DNA from: Staphylococcus sp. IVB6240
Lineage (GTDB): Bacteria; Bacillota; Bacilli; Staphylococcales; Staphylococcaceae
DNA length: 64,000 bases
Assembly: GCF_025558425.1 (NCBI RefSeq)
Contig: NZ_CP094718.1
Span: 1,302,001 to 1,366,000, forward strand
Direction: 5' to 3'
The notes beneath the pieces were generated by a model. It was given only the letters and a program-made list of their open reading frames with translations, did no database searches and had not been told where the DNA came from. Position numbers and translations under genes: made by a program. Below, piece by piece: positions 42,121 to 51,890 of the stretch (positions within the stretch are counted from its first letter, which is position 1; every line of letters starts with the position of its first letter).

Positions 42121-44109
42121 TTAAAGTTGTTCGATTTCAGCTAAAACTCGTTCTTTTGTGAATCCATATTTTTCAATCACTAAGTCACCAGGTGCACTTG
42201 CACCAAAACGATCAATACCAATCACTTTACCATTCATACCTACATATTTATGCCAACCTAATGTTGCACCCATTTCAGCTGCAACGCGTTTTTCAACATG
42301 TGGTAATAAAATTTCATCTTTGTAAGCTTGTGATTGTTGTTCAAATGCATGCCAGTTCGGCATAGAAACAACACGTACACCTTTACCTTGCTCAGCTAAT
42401 TCTTTTGCTACATCAACAAGAAGGCTCACTTCTGAACCAGTAGCTAAAAGTACATATTCTGGTGCTGTTTCAGTTTCATAAACAACATATGCACCTTTAC
42501 GAACACCTTCTTCTAAGACTGTTGCGTCAACATCTAATACTGGTAAACCTTGTCTTGTTAAGACTAATGCAGTCGGTGTATTTTTAGATTCTAATGCAAC
42601 TTGCCATGCTACACGTGTTTCATTACCATCTGCTGGACGAATCACGTTTAAGTTTGGAATCGCACGTAACCCTGCTAATTGTTCGATTGGCTCATGTGTT
42701 GGTCCATCTTCACCAACTGCAATTGAGTCATGTGTAAAGATAAATGTTGAACCTAATCCCATTAATGATGACAGGCGTAATGCTGGTTTTACATAGTCAC
42801 TAAATACAAAGAATGTTGCTGCATATGGATGAACACCACCATGTGCTGCCATACCATTAACTGCTGCAGCCATAGCAAATTCACGCACACCAAACCAAAT
42901 ATTTCTACCGCTACCATCTTCAGCAGAGAAATCTCCTTCTTCTTTTACATTAGACTTGTTTGATGATGCTAAGTCAGCTGAACCACCGAAGAATGATGGA
43001 ACTGCAGCACTTAATGCTTGAATAACATCTCCAGAATCAGCACGTGAAGCCGCTTTGTGCCCCACTTCAAATTGTGGTAATGATGCTGTATACTCTTCTG
43101 GAAGTTCTCCAGCAATTGCTGTTTTTAGTGTCGCTGCAAGTTCAGGGTATTTTTCTTCATACTTTTTAAATTCTGCTTCCCAAGCTGCTTCATGCGCATC
43201 TGCACGTGCAATCATCGTATCTTTGAAAATATCATAAACAACTTCATCCACGTGGAACTGTTTATTCGCATCTAATGCATAATTCTCAAAAGTTAAAGCA
43301 CGTTCGTCCGCTCCAAGAGGCGCACCATGAGATGTATGGCTATTAGATTTATTTGGTGAACCATAACCAATAATTGTCTTTACTTCAATAATTGTTGGTC
43401 CTGTTTGTTCTTTAGCTGTTTCAATAGCGCGATTAATCGCTTCTAAGTCATTACCATCTTCAACTAAAAGATGATTCCAACCATATGCTTCAAATCGTTG
43501 CTTAATATTTTCAGAGAATGACTTGTTTGTTTTACCATCTAATGAAATATCATTTGAATCATATAGCGTAATCAACTTATCTAATTTTAAATGACCTGCA
43601 AGTGATGCCGCTTCATGTGAAATACCTTCCATTAAGTCACCATCAGATGCAAGAACGTATGTGTGGTGATCTACAACAGAAATATCATCTTGATTATATT
43701 TTGCTGATAAATGTTTTTCAGCCATTGCCATACCAACTGCCATTGCAAATCCTTGTCCTAATGGTCCTGTTGTAATATCTACACCTTGTGTATGGCGGAA
43801 CTCAGGATGTCCAGGAGTTTTTGAATCCCATTGTCTAAAGTTCTTCAACTCGTCCATCTCTAAAGCACCTGATACATGTAATAAACTGTACAATAATGCA
43901 GATCCGTGACCAGCTGATAATACAAATCGATCTCTATTGAAATATTGATCAGCTTTTGGATTGAAATTTAGATGTCTTGTCCATAACGTGTAAGCCATTG
44001 GCGCTGCACCCATTGGTAAACCTGGGTGTCCTGAATTAGCTTTTTCAATTGCGTCAATACTCAATGCACGCAAAGTATTTACTGCTAAAGTATCATTTTT
44101 ATCGAACAT
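42121..44109 (-). CDS. tkt: Transketolase
   Basis: Thiamine-diphosphate enzyme of the non-oxidative pentose phosphate pathway. The ThDP-binding motif is [23 protein letters not shown] in part, with the [17 protein letters not shown] and [17 protein letters not shown] blocks. The C-terminal domain has [15 protein letters not shown] and FGASAPGD. 662 residues, family length. Terminator downstream. Its strand and position next to the DUF896 gene and yneF are conserved in staphylococci. Confidence 0.97.
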   Translation of the reverse strand: MFDKNDTLAVNTLRALSIDAIEKANSGHPGLPMGAAPMAYTLWTRHLNFNPKADQYFNRDRFVLSAGHGSALLYSLLHVSGALEMDELKNFRQWDSKTPGHPEFRHTQGVDITTGPLGQGFAMAVGMAMAEKHLSAKYNQDDISVVDHHTYVLASDGDLMEGISHEAASLAGHLKLDKLITLYDSNDISLDGKTNKSFSENIKQRFEAYGWNHLLVEDGNDLEAINRAIETAKEQTGPTIIEVKTIIGYGSPNKSNSHTSHGAPLGADERALTFENYALDANKQFHVDEVVYDIFKDTMIARADAHEAAWEAEFKKYEEKYPELAATLKTAIAGELPEEYTASLPQFEVGHKAASRADSGDVIQALSAAVPSFFGGSADLASSNKSNVKEEGDFSAEDGSGRNIWFGVREFAMAAAVNGMAAHGGVHPYAATFFVFSDYVKPALRLSSLMGLGSTFIFTHDSIAVGEDGPTHEPIEQLAGLRAIPNLNVIRPADGNETRVAWQVALESKNTPTALVLTRQGLPVLDVDATVLEEGVRKGAYVVYETETAPEYVLLATGSEVSLLVDVAKELAEQGKGVRVVSMPNWHAFEQQSQAYKDEILLPHVEKRVAAEMGATLGWHKYVGMNGKVIGIDRFGASAPGDLVIEKYGFTKERVLAEIEQL

Positions 44110-44221
44110 AAAATAACTTCCCTTCTATTTCTCTTCATATCCATATTATAACTGAAAGCCATATTGGATACCTAATAAATCCATCATAATCATTAAATAT
44201 TTTTTGTGAAAAATGTGACAA

Positions 44222-44458
44222 CTATTTACGTAGATTGTTGTGTTTTTGAATTGTTTTTAATTTCTCTGGTGTCACATCATTACCTTGGGGATCAATTACT
44301 TTTGTTTGCTCAATCTGTGCCTTAAAGCTACCACGGAATGTTTCTAAATATTCACTTCTTAACTTTGATTGTTCTTTCGCTTCAATTTCTGTTAATCCTT
44401 GTTCTTTTTTCTTTCTTGCTAATTCATTAATACGATTTAGTTTTTCTTGGCTTAACAT
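44222..44458 (-). CDS. DUF896 (UPF0291, YnzC-like) protein
   Basis: 78 residues, two helices with KLNRINELARKKKEQGLTEIE and the RSEYLETFRGSFKAQIE block. The start is ATG at 44458, with GGAGG 8 bases upstream; the frame is open upstream without a site. In Bacillus the related YnzC/YneB cluster belongs to the LexA-controlled yneA operon. Here it lies between sosA and tkt, the same conserved neighbourhood. Function unknown. Confidence 0.88.
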   Translation of the reverse strand: MLSQEKLNRINELARKKKEQGLTEIEAKEQSKLRSEYLETFRGSFKAQIEQTKVIDPQGNDVTPEKLKTIQKHNNLRK

Positions 44459-44590
44459 GCTGCAACCCTCCGTCAATTTCTTTACAAAAAATATATCAGA
44501 AATAAGGGCAAAAACCAAACACTTCTACTTAATGAAATAATTGCGAAACAATCAACATCAAAATCTAGCAGGTGTTGCCTTCAATATTGT

Positions 44591-44815
44591 TTACTCGCTC
44601 AATGTAATTGCAAATACACTATCCTCATTACTTTGATGAGGTGCAGACTCATATTGTTCACTATTTTTTAAAGTATGATCAGTCATTTCGTACGTTTGTT
44701 CTGTTTGCCCATTGTGACTTATCATAATAAAAAAAGTGAAAAATAATACAACCGATGCTAAAAACACCATTAAAAATAAGACCATTTCAGAATATTTACG
44801 TTGTATCATCTTCAT
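44591..44815 (-). CDS. sosA: SosA-like SOS-induced cell division inhibitor
   Basis: 74 residues: a short basic start (MKMIQRKYSE), one membrane helix (about 10-30) and a polar extracellular tail ending in SVFAITLSE. Size, topology and position divergent from lexA match S. aureus SosA, which blocks division at the membrane after DNA damage and is later degraded. Three LexA operators lie between it and lexA. GAGGGAG sits just before the first ATG; the second ATG (44809) is also possible. Confidence 0.85.
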   Translation of the reverse strand: MKMIQRKYSEMVLFLMVFLASVVLFFTFFIMISHNGQTEQTYEMTDHTLKNSEQYESAPHQSNEDSVFAITLSE

Positions 44816-44824
44816 ACACTCCCT

Positions 44825-44838
44825 CGAACATTTGTTTG
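44825..44838. promoter_or_regulatory. LexA operator 1, sosA-proximal
   Basis: CGAACATTTGTTTG, 9 bases upstream of the sosA start; matches the SOS consensus with one change. Confidence 0.8.
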
Positions 44839-44853
44839 TATAAGTAATTTAAC

Positions 44854-44867
44854 AGAACGAATGTTCC
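44854..44867. promoter_or_regulatory. LexA operator 2, central
   Basis: AGAACGAATGTTCC, with perfect GAAC-N4-GTTC half-sites, midway between sosA and lexA. Confidence 0.8.
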
Positions 44868-44882
44868 GTGTCAACAAAAAGA

Positions 44883-44896
44883 CGAACAAATGTTTG
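44883..44896. promoter_or_regulatory. LexA operator 3, lexA-proximal
   Basis: CGAACAAATGTTTG, about 57 bases upstream of the lexA start; suits lexA autorepression. Confidence 0.85.
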
Positions 44897-44952
44897 TTCA
44901 TGTTCGTGTAATATGCTATAATTGTCTTAAATTTAACGGAGGAGTGCTAATT

Positions 44953-45576
44953 ATGAGAGAATTAACAAAGAGACAGAGTGAAATATTTGAATTTATCAAA
45001 CAGGTCGTACAATCTAAAGGCTATCCACCAAGTGTTCGTGAGATTGGAGAGGCCGTTGGTTTAGCTTCGAGTTCTACTGTACACGGGCACCTTTCTCGTC
45101 TAGAAGAAAAAGGATATATTCGTCGAGACCCAACTAAGCCACGTGCTATCGAAATTGTTCATGAATTAATGGGCGAACCTGTAAATATGGAAGCAACAAT
45201 TTTTGTACCTGTAATAGGGAAAGTAACGGCTGGTATGCCGATTACTGCTGTTGAAAATGTTGAAGAATACTATCCACTACCAGAACATTTTACTTCAACG
45301 CACAATGGACAAATTTTCATATTAAATGTTGTGGGTGATAGTATGATTGAAGCGGGTATTTTGGATGGAGATAAAGTTATTGTACGTAGTCAATCTATTG
45401 CAGAAAATGGTGATATTATCGTTGCGATGACGGATGAAGATGAGGCAACTGTTAAACGCTTTTATAAAGAGAAAAATCGCTATCGCTTACAACCTGAAAA
45501 TAGTATGCTAAGTCCGATTTATTTAGAACATGTAACAGTATTAGGGAAAGTCATTGGTCTATTTAGAGAAATGTAG
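44953..45576 (+). CDS. lexA: LexA repressor
   Basis: SOS repressor and self-cleaving serine protease. N-terminal winged helix (1-70, with [20 protein letters not shown]). The cleavage bond is Ala93-Gly94 in VTAGMP, and the catalytic dyad is Ser130 (GDSM) and Lys168 (ATVKRF). The start is ATG at 44953, with GGAGGAG upstream; the longer frame runs into the operator region and is rejected. 207 residues as in S. aureus. Confidence 0.97.
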   Translation: MRELTKRQSEIFEFIKQVVQSKGYPPSVREIGEAVGLASSSTVHGHLSRLEEKGYIRRDPTKPRAIEIVHELMGEPVNMEATIFVPVIGKVTAGMPITAVENVEEYYPLPEHFTSTHNGQIFILNVVGDSMIEAGILDGDKVIVRSQSIAENGDIIVAMTDEDEATVKRFYKEKNRYRLQPENSMLSPIYLEHVTVLGKVIGLFREM

Positions 45577-45640
45577 TCAACAGGATCAATATGATATTTT
45601 ACTCGTATAAACTTCTCAATAAAACTCCTTACTTATTATC

Positions 45641-45675
45641 AAAAAAGCTCAGAGGCATTGTGCCCTGAGCTTTTT
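45641..45675. terminator. Bidirectional terminator, lexA/guaC
   Basis: AAAAAGCTCAG and CTGAGCTTTTT arms between the convergent genes. Confidence 0.88.
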
Positions 45676-45700
45676 CTATATCATCAATCATTATTTTAAA

Positions 45701-46678
45701 TTAATCTCTGTCACCATTGAAAATAGAGTTTTTCACAATGACATAATCTACTTTTCTTAATGAATCAACATCTTTGCCACCTGCATAAGAAATTGAACTT
45801 TGTAAGTCTTCTTGCATTTCTTTTAACGTATCCTTAAGTGAACCTTTGTGTGCAACAAACATTTTTTTGCCTTCTACGTTTTTGCGTTCACCTTTTTGAT
45901 ATTCAGATGCACTACCGAAGTATTCTTTGTACTTCTTGCCATCCATTTCTACTGTTTCACCAGGAGATTCTTCATGTGCTGCAAATAAAGAACCGATCAT
46001 AACCATTGATGCACCGAAACGTACAGATTTTGCGATATCACCGTGTGTTCTAATACCACCATCTGCAATAATTGGTTTACGTGCTGCTTTACTACAATGA
46101 TTAATTGCTGCTAATTGCCAACCACCTGTACCAAAACCAGTTTTGATCTTAGTAATACATACGCGACCTGGTCCAATACCCACTTTCGTTGCATCTGCAC
46201 CAGCATTTTCTAATTCACGAACACCCTCAGGCGTACCAACATTCCCAGCGATAACAAATGTTTCTGGTAAATGTTTTTTAATATGTTTAATCATATCGAT
46301 AACTTGATCTGAATGACCATGTGCAATATCAATTGTGATATACTCAGGTTTCAAGTCTTCAGATTTAATTTTTTCAACAAAATCAAATTCAGGGTCTTTA
46401 ACACCAACTGAGATTGAAGCAAATAAACCTTTTTCATGCATACGTTTAATGAATGGTATACGTGCCGCTTCATCAAAACGGTGCATAATATAGAAGTATT
46501 CATTTTCTGCAAACCATTCTGCAAGTTGCTCATTCATCACTGTTTGCATATTTGCAGGAACGACTGGTAATTTAAATCTTCTAGGTCCAAATTGGATAGA
46601 TGTGTCAATTTCTGAACGACTTTTCACGATGCTTTTGTTTGGAATTAATTGTATATCTTCATAATCAAAAATTTTCAT
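45701..46678 (-). CDS. guaC: GMP reductase
   Basis: Reduces GMP to IMP with NADPH in purine salvage. An IMPDH/GMPR (beta/alpha)8 barrel of 325 residues without a CBS domain, which separates it from IMP dehydrogenase. The catalytic Cys lies in [13 protein letters not shown], and [12 protein letters not shown] is the phosphate-binding loop. Convergent with lexA. I saw no purine riboswitch upstream. Confidence 0.95.
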   Translation of the reverse strand: MKIFDYEDIQLIPNKSIVKSRSEIDTSIQFGPRRFKLPVVPANMQTVMNEQLAEWFAENEYFYIMHRFDEAARIPFIKRMHEKGLFASISVGVKDPEFDFVEKIKSEDLKPEYITIDIAHGHSDQVIDMIKHIKKHLPETFVIAGNVGTPEGVRELENAGADATKVGIGPGRVCITKIKTGFGTGGWQLAAINHCSKAARKPIIADGGIRTHGDIAKSVRFGASMVMIGSLFAAHEESPGETVEMDGKKYKEYFGSASEYQKGERKNVEGKKMFVAHKGSLKDTLKEMQEDLQSSISYAGGKDVDSLRKVDYVIVKNSIFNGDRD

Positions 46679-46759
46679 GTTTTAAAAAACCCCTCATTTA
46701 TTTTATCCATATGATAATATACTATCATTAACGGATAAAGTAAACAAAGGGAATGAAAT

Positions 46760-47029
46760 TTACCAGCTAGATTTTTTAACGCCTGGAATTTGGCCTTTAT
46801 GTGCATATTCACGGAATGAAATTCTAGACATTTCAAACTTACGCATGACGCCACGAGGACGACCTGTAACTTTACATCTTCTTGTTAATCTTGTTGGTGA
46901 TGAATCACGTGGAAGTTTGCGAAGTGCTTCATAATCACCTTTTGCTTTTAATTCACGTCTTAATTCAGCGTATTGTGCAACTAATGCTTCACGCTTTGCT
47001 TCTTTTGCTATTTTAGACTTTTTAGCCAT
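46760..47029 (-). CDS. rpsN: Ribosomal protein S14, zinc-independent form
   Basis: 89-residue S14 paralogue of the long type that lacks the paired CxxC zinc ligands of the short S14 in the spc operon. Family blocks are [20 protein letters not shown] and [18 protein letters not shown]. In Bacillus such copies replace the zinc form during zinc starvation under Zur. A near-perfect Zur box overlaps its promoter here, so the same logic is likely. Divergent from rpmG. Confidence 0.95.
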   Translation of the reverse strand: MAKKSKIAKEAKREALVAQYAELRRELKAKGDYEALRKLPRDSSPTRLTRRCKVTGRPRGVMRKFEMSRISFREYAHKGQIPGVKKSSW

Positions 47030-47051
47030 TTTTATACCACCTTTTTATAAA

Positions 47052-47066
47052 TCGTAATCATTACGT
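47052..47066. promoter_or_regulatory. Zur-like operator of rpsN
   Basis: TCGTAAT-C-ATTACGT matches the Bacillus Zur palindrome TCGTAAT-N-ATTACGA at 13 of 14 half-site positions. It covers the predicted transcription start of rpsN. Confidence 0.75.
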
Positions 47067-47071
47067 TTTAC

Positions 47072-47101
47072 ATACTAGCATATTTTCTTTCATAAACGCA
47101 A
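47072..47101 (-). promoter_or_regulatory. Predicted rpsN promoter
   Basis: TTGCGT (47096-47101), 18 bases, TAGTAT (47072-47077) on the minus strand. Confidence 0.55.
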
Positions 47102-47110
47102 GATAAAATG

Positions 47111-47139
47111 TTGGCAAATCCAAAAAAGCGTGATAAAAT
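47111..47139 (+). promoter_or_regulatory. Predicted rpmG promoter
   Basis: TTGGCA (47111-47116), 17 bases, TAAAAT (47134-47139). Confidence 0.6.
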
Positions 47140-47145
47140 ATTAAA

Positions 47146-47160
47146 TCGTAATGGTTTCAA
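47146..47160. promoter_or_regulatory. Degenerate Zur-like site of rpmG
   Basis: TCGTAAT-G-GTTTCAA has one perfect and one poor half-site, placed just after the rpmG -10 box. Confidence 0.4.
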
Positions 47161-47189
47161 TTTATTTTAAAACCAAAGGAGGGAATACC

Positions 47190-47339
47190 ATGCGTATTAA
47201 TGTAACTTTAGCTTGTACTGAATGTGGTGACCGTAACTACATCACTACTAAGAATAAACGTACAAACCCAGAGCGTATCGAAATGATGAAATATTGCCCA
47301 AGATTAAATAAGCACACTTTACACAGAGAAACAAAATAA
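47190..47339 (+). CDS. rpmG: Ribosomal protein L33
   Basis: 49 residues. CTECG supplies one CxxC pair, and the second pair is reduced to a single Cys (KYCPRL), so zinc binding is probably lost or weak. This resembles a staphylococcal L33 paralogue. The start is ATG at 47190, with AAAGGAGGG upstream. Divergent from the zinc-independent S14 gene, with a Zur-type site at each promoter. Confidence 0.93.
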   Translation: MRINVTLACTECGDRNYITTKNKRTNPERIEMMKYCPRLNKHTLHRETK

Positions 47340-47385
47340 TAACGGCATATCACGACTAATCAAAAAAATACGACAATGATAGAGA

Positions 47386-47420
47386 AATGGTGAGCGATTC
47401 GTACGCTCACCATTTTTCTT
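47386..47420. terminator. Bidirectional terminator, rpmG/katA
   Basis: AATGGTGAGCG and CGCTCACCATT arms, with TTTTCTT on plus and TCTCTA on minus. Confidence 0.85.
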
Positions 47421-47429
47421 TATATATGA

Positions 47430-48926
47430 TTATTTTAAATCTCCTAAAATCTCATCTAATTGTGCAGTCATACCTAATGCATTCGCCACACCTTTACCAT
47501 ATTCTGGATCAGCTTGATAACAATGACGAATATGACGGTGTTTCACTTCATCCGTTGTACCATCCATTTCATTTGCTGTGTTTTCAAAAATACGTTGCTG
47601 TTGTTCTGGTGTTTGTAAACGGAATAACTTGCCAGGTTGTTCGAAGTAATTATCATCATCTTCTCTAAAATCATGTTCAAATGCTGTGCCTTCGATGCTA
47701 AGAGGTGCACGTTTATATTCTGGTTGATCTTTAAAAGCACCTGTACTATTTGGATAGTAATGTGTAGAACCGCCACCGTTACCATCTAGGAAACGCATTT
47801 GACCATCACGGCTAAATGGGCAAATATTTTCTACACCCACACCTTTAGGTTGGTTAACAGGAATCTGCCAGTGATTGACACCTAAACGATATCTTTGCGC
47901 ATCACCATATGAGAACAGTCTACCTTGCAACATTTTATCTGGTGAGAAGTCGATGCCTGGAATGATGTTCGTTGGTGCAAAAGCAGCTTGTTCCACATCC
48001 ATGAAATAATTATCTGGATTTTTATTTAATTCAAATTCACCCACTTCAATTAATGGATATTCATCTTTGAACCAAACTTTAGTTAGGTCAAACGGATTAT
48101 CTTTATGTTGACGTGCTTGTTCTTCCGTCATCACTTGAATGTACATTTTCCATTTTGGGAATTGGCCATTCTCTATCGCTTCAAATAAATCACGTTGAGA
48201 TGACTCACGATCATTTGCGATGACTTGCGCCGCTTCTTCTGGTGATAAATTTTCAATCCCTTGTTGTGTTCTGAAGTGGAATTTCACCCATACACGCTCA
48301 TTATTGCCATTAATCATGGCGTATGTGTGTGAGCCGAAACCATGCATATGTCGATAACCTTTAGGAATACCACGATCCGACATCAAAATCGTCACTTGAT
48401 GTAATGCTTCTGGTAATGATGTCCAGAAGTCCCAGTTATTTTGAGGGCTACGCATGTTCGTTCTTGGATCTCTTTTAACAGCATGATTTAAACTTGCAAA
48501 TAATTTTGGATCTCTAAAGAAGAACACAGGCGTGTTATTCCCTACTAAGTCCCAGTTTCCTTCTTCAGTGTAAAATTTTAGTGCAAATCCACGAATATCA
48601 CGTTCTGCATCAGCAGCACCACGTTCACCTGCTACTGTTGAAAAACGTGCAAACATCTCCGTTTTTTTACCTATTTCTGAAAAAATCTTTGCTGAAGTAT
48701 ATTGCGTAATATCATTTGTCACAGTCAATGTACCGAAAGCGCCTGAACCTTTTGCATGCATACGTCTTTCAGGAATCACTTCACGATCAAAATGAGCCAT
48801 TTGCTCTAAAAAGTACCAATCTTGCATGAGCAATGGACCACGTTGTCCAGCTGTCATAGAATTTTCTCTGTCGCCGACTGGATGTCCAAATAAGCCTGTA
48901 AGTTTTGAGTCATTATTTTGAGTCAT
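47430..48926 (-). CDS. katA: Catalase
   Basis: Small-subunit monofunctional haem catalase. The distal His is in [12 protein letters not shown]. The catalytic Asn lies downstream near [14 protein letters not shown] (family: [10 protein letters not shown]), and the proximal haem Tyr is in [15 protein letters not shown]. 498 residues, as expected. A PerR box between promoter and start indicates peroxide induction and metal-dependent repression. AAGAAGG-type ribosome site. Confidence 0.97.
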   Translation of the reverse strand: MTQNNDSKLTGLFGHPVGDRENSMTAGQRGPLLMQDWYFLEQMAHFDREVIPERRMHAKGSGAFGTLTVTNDITQYTSAKIFSEIGKKTEMFARFSTVAGERGAADAERDIRGFALKFYTEEGNWDLVGNNTPVFFFRDPKLFASLNHAVKRDPRTNMRSPQNNWDFWTSLPEALHQVTILMSDRGIPKGYRHMHGFGSHTYAMINGNNERVWVKFHFRTQQGIENLSPEEAAQVIANDRESSQRDLFEAIENGQFPKWKMYIQVMTEEQARQHKDNPFDLTKVWFKDEYPLIEVGEFELNKNPDNYFMDVEQAAFAPTNIIPGIDFSPDKMLQGRLFSYGDAQRYRLGVNHWQIPVNQPKGVGVENICPFSRDGQMRFLDGNGGGSTHYYPNSTGAFKDQPEYKRAPLSIEGTAFEHDFREDDDNYFEQPGKLFRLQTPEQQQRIFENTANEMDGTTDEVKHRHIRHCYQADPEYGKGVANALGMTAQLDEILGDLK

Positions 48927-48946
48927 TGCAATACCTTCTTTCTTAT

Positions 48947-48961
48947 TTATAATAATTCTAA
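48947..48961. promoter_or_regulatory. PerR box of katA
   Basis: TTATAATAATTCTAA matches the PerR consensus TTATAAT-N-ATTATAA at 14 of 15 positions. It lies 20 bases upstream of the start codon and 17 bases downstream of a TATAAT -10 (48978-48983). Confidence 0.8.
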
Positions 48962-49140
48962 ATTAAGTTCTACTATTATTATACCCCTTCCACATGAATT
49001 TAAAAGTAAAATGAGCTGATTGAAGTAAGAATTGTCGAAAAATTTCGCTTTTTTCCTTTAAAGTTGTAAATTACTGTTGAATATCACTTAAATTGCAAGT
49101 ACAATAGATAGAAATCTTTAATTATGAGGAGCAGATGTTT

Positions 49141-50589
49141 ATGGAAGAAAAGAATTTAAAACGTGGCCTCCAATCTCGACACATTACCATGATTGCTATC
49201 GGTGGTGCGATTGGGACTGGACTATTTGTTGCAACTGGTAGTGTAATTGCTCAAGCTGGTCCTGGAGGTGCCATTTTAGCATATTTAATTATTGGCATTA
49301 TGCTTTACTTTTTAATGTCATCTATCGGGGAAATGGCAACATTTTACCCAGTCTCTGGATCATTTAGTAGCTATGCAACACGCTTTGTTGATCCATCATT
49401 AGGTTTTACCATGGGTTGGTTATATTGGACAATCTGGTCGCTTGTAACGAGTATTGATGTGATTGTCGCATCCAATGTCTTAGGATACTGGGATGCCTTC
49501 CATTTCTTCTCTCCCCTTGTATGGAGTATTATTTTCTTAGTTATCATCTTTTTATTAAATGTTTTTTCAGTAAAAGCATTCGGTGAGGCAGAATTTTGGT
49601 TATCACTCGTAAAGGTTGTAACCATTATCATTTTTATCATATTAGGGATTTTAATGATTTTTGGTATTTTAGGTGGCCACTACTACGGTTTTGAAAACTA
49701 TACAGTCGGTGAAGCGCCATTCGTCGGTGGCCTTTCAGGTTTCTTAAGCGTATTACTTATTGCTGGTTTCTCTGTCGGTGGTAGTGAAGTTGTTGCTGTT
49801 GCAGCAGGAGAATCAGATAATCCTAGAAAATCAATGCCTCGTGCGATTAAACAAGTATTCTGGCGTATTTTACTATTCTATGTTCTATCTATTGCCGTTA
49901 TTTCAGGAATACTTGCTTATACCGATCCAACTTTATTGAATGAAAACAGTTCGATTACGCAAAGTCCTTTTACAATTGTATTTGATAAAGTCGGTATTGC
50001 ATTTGCTGCTTCAGTCATTAACGCTGTTATTCTGACAACATTATTATCTGCAGCAAACTCTGGTATTTTTACAACAAGTCGTATGCTCTATTCTTTAAGT
50101 GAAGATAGACAAGCACCGAAATTTTTAAGAAAAATCAACCGCCAAACAAAGTTACCTCTTAACGCTTTGTTAACAACATTTACATTCATTACAGCAGTGA
50201 CTGTTTATGCAAATTACAATACAGATAGTGTTGTCAGATTATTAAATATCATCGGTGCGTTAATTACTGTTGTATGGGCTTCAAGTGTACTTGCACAGTT
50301 CCGTTTAAGACGTGCGATCAAGGTACAACAAAAAGATATTGATCAATTGTTACCATATAAAGCACCATTCTTCCCATTTGGCCCTATCTTAGTATTTGCA
50401 ACAATTGCCTTTTTAATACTGGGAAGTTCAGCAGAAGCAATCATTCACTTTGATGTACCAAAATTATCACAAAATTTATTACCAATCTTCATTTTATTTA
50501 TTATCTATATTGTTCATAAATTGATTCATAAAACAAAAGTCATTCCATTAGACCAAATTGATTTAAGTGAACATGAATCATACAAATAA
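49141..50589 (+). CDS. Amino acid permease (AAP/LysP-GabP type)
   Basis: APC-superfamily carrier with 12 helices. The signature MIAIGGAIGTGLFVATGS lies at the N-terminus, and GFSVGGSEVVAVAAGESDNPRKSMPRA is in the central loop region (family signature). Close in type to lysine permease LysP and GABA permease. Lysine is a fair guess but not proven. Start: GAGGAG lies 10 bases before ATG 49141 and 4 before ATG 49135; the former is chosen. Divergent from katA; followed by a terminator. Confidence 0.88.
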   Translation: MEEKNLKRGLQSRHITMIAIGGAIGTGLFVATGSVIAQAGPGGAILAYLIIGIMLYFLMSSIGEMATFYPVSGSFSSYATRFVDPSLGFTMGWLYWTIWSLVTSIDVIVASNVLGYWDAFHFFSPLVWSIIFLVIIFLLNVFSVKAFGEAEFWLSLVKVVTIIIFIILGILMIFGILGGHYYGFENYTVGEAPFVGGLSGFLSVLLIAGFSVGGSEVVAVAAGESDNPRKSMPRAIKQVFWRILLFYVLSIAVISGILAYTDPTLLNENSSITQSPFTIVFDKVGIAFAASVINAVILTTLLSAANSGIFTTSRMLYSLSEDRQAPKFLRKINRQTKLPLNALLTTFTFITAVTVYANYNTDSVVRLLNIIGALITVVWASSVLAQFRLRRAIKVQQKDIDQLLPYKAPFFPFGPILVFATIAFLILGSSAEAIIHFDVPKLSQNLLPIFILFIIYIVHKLIHKTKVIPLDQIDLSEHESYK

Positions 50590-50593
50590 TATG

Positions 50594-50643
50594 AAAAAGT
50601 CGTTTTGTTTCATTGTGTAAATGATAATGAAACGACTTTTTTT
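50594..50643 (+). terminator. Terminator of the permease gene
   Basis: AAAAAGTCGTTT and AAACGACTTTTTTT, with inner TTTCAT/ATGAAA pairing. Confidence 0.9.
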
Positions 50644-50707
50644 ACTATTTTATCGTTAATATAAATACGGTATAATTAAAGTAACAACAAATAAAGGTGG
50701 TTTTATT

Positions 50708-51022
50708 ATGATTGGACAAACAAACCTTTTTGATGATGTACTCAAAACGGAAGAACGTTTCGTTATTGTTGTACAATCTTTAGAAGAAAAGCATGGTCAA
50801 TTGCTCAAACGCACCTTAAGAGAATATGGTAGTTTGACTCATGAACAAATGGAAAATCTTTATCAGCATCTTAAAGAGTTATATTTAGATACACCTTTTG
50901 AAGACAATCAATCTTCATTTGCAATTACAATCTATACCAATCAAGAATATGCAGCCGATCATATATATGCTCACATCAAACGTCATCGCGGACATAAAGA
51001 GTGGACACATACAGCTAAATAA
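50708..51022 (+). CDS. Conserved hypothetical protein
   Basis: 104 residues, soluble, mostly helical by pattern, with Leu heptad-like spacing around RTLREYGSLTHEQMENLYQHL and a His-rich C-terminus (HIYAHIKRHRGHKEW). No known motif, signal or membrane segment. AAAGGTGG ribosome site. It stands alone between two strong terminators. I do not recognise it and assign no function. Confidence 0.75.
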   Translation: MIGQTNLFDDVLKTEERFVIVVQSLEEKHGQLLKRTLREYGSLTHEQMENLYQHLKELYLDTPFEDNQSSFAITIYTNQEYAADHIYAHIKRHRGHKEWTHTAK

Positions 51023-51071
51023 AATAAACCAGGGACAAGGCTTCAGTTGAAGCCTTGTCCCTGGTTTATTT
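51022..51071. terminator. Bidirectional terminator
   Basis: A 23-bp near-perfect stem (AAACCAGGGACAAGGCTTCA arm and complement) with a 5-base loop separates the hypothetical gene from the Cof-type gene. Confidence 0.92.
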
Positions 51072-51890
51072 TTATTTTTCTATTGAGATACCAATCAATT
51101 GTTCTAAAATATAAGGAATGCCATCTTCATCATGACTTTTAGTGACGACATCTGCTTTTTCTTTCACTATTTCTAATGCATTACCCATCGCAACACCTGT
51201 GCCAACTGTTTCTATCATATCTAAGTCGTTCGCACTATCACCAAATGCGATCATACGATCTATAGATAAATCTAATTGTTCTGCTAAGCGACGGATAGCA
51301 GCGCCTTTTGAAACACCTTTACTCATAAATTCAAGGAAAAATGGCTTACTAATCGTTACTGTCAATTCATCCGTAAATTGAGATGTTTGCGTAGCTAGCA
51401 TTTCAGCAATTTTGTCTTCATAATCAACTGCCATCGCTTTCGGTACATCAGTTTGAACATGTGCTTTAATGTCGGACACTTGAATCATTGGCATGCCAGT
51501 CAGTTTTGATTCAACACCCATATATTCATGTTCACCTTCAATGACAATTTCACCATTATAATAAGTTAACACCATCATGTCATTTTCTCTACAGAAATCC
51601 ACGATACGATCAAAATTTTCTTTTGACACACTCTTTTTTGCGATGACCGATTGATTTGAAATATCCATCGTTTGACCGCCATTATAACTCATAATATAGC
51701 TACCATATTCGTCTAACTTTAATTCTTTCGCAACTTCTAACATGCCCTCAGTAGGGCGTCCTGAAGCCAATGTTAGCTTATAACCTTGTTGCTGCACTTT
51801 TAATAAATAGTCTTTTGTTAATTGGGATACTTTATTTTGAGATGTTAATAACGTATCATCCATATCAAAAATGATTAAATCCGTCTTCAT
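51072..51890 (-). CDS. Cof-type HAD-IIB phosphatase
   Basis: 272-residue haloacid dehalogenase-type hydrolase. Motif I is DMDDTLL with the nucleophile Asp, motif II TLASGR, motif III Lys in SKGAAIRRL, and motif IV FGDSANDLDM. The C2b cap domain fits sugar phosphate or nucleotide phosphatases; the substrate is unknown. In S. aureus a Cof-type gene follows thrB, as here. Confidence 0.92.
   Translation of the reverse strand: MKTDLIIFDMDDTLLTSQNKVSQLTKDYLLKVQQQGYKLTLASGRPTEGMLEVAKELKLDEYGSYIMSYNGGQTMDISNQSVIAKKSVSKENFDRIVDFCRENDMMVLTYYNGEIVIEGEHEYMGVESKLTGMPMIQVSDIKAHVQTDVPKAMAVDYEDKIAEMLATQTSQFTDELTVTISKPFFLEFMSKGVSKGAAIRRLAEQLDLSIDRMIAFGDSANDLDMIETVGTGVAMGNALEIVKEKADVVTKSHDEDGIPYILEQLIGISIEK

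Noticed and set aside
44890..44952. Longer N-terminus for LexA
   Set aside because: It would start inside LexA operator 3; the ATG at 44953 has GGAGGAG and gives the known 207-residue protein.
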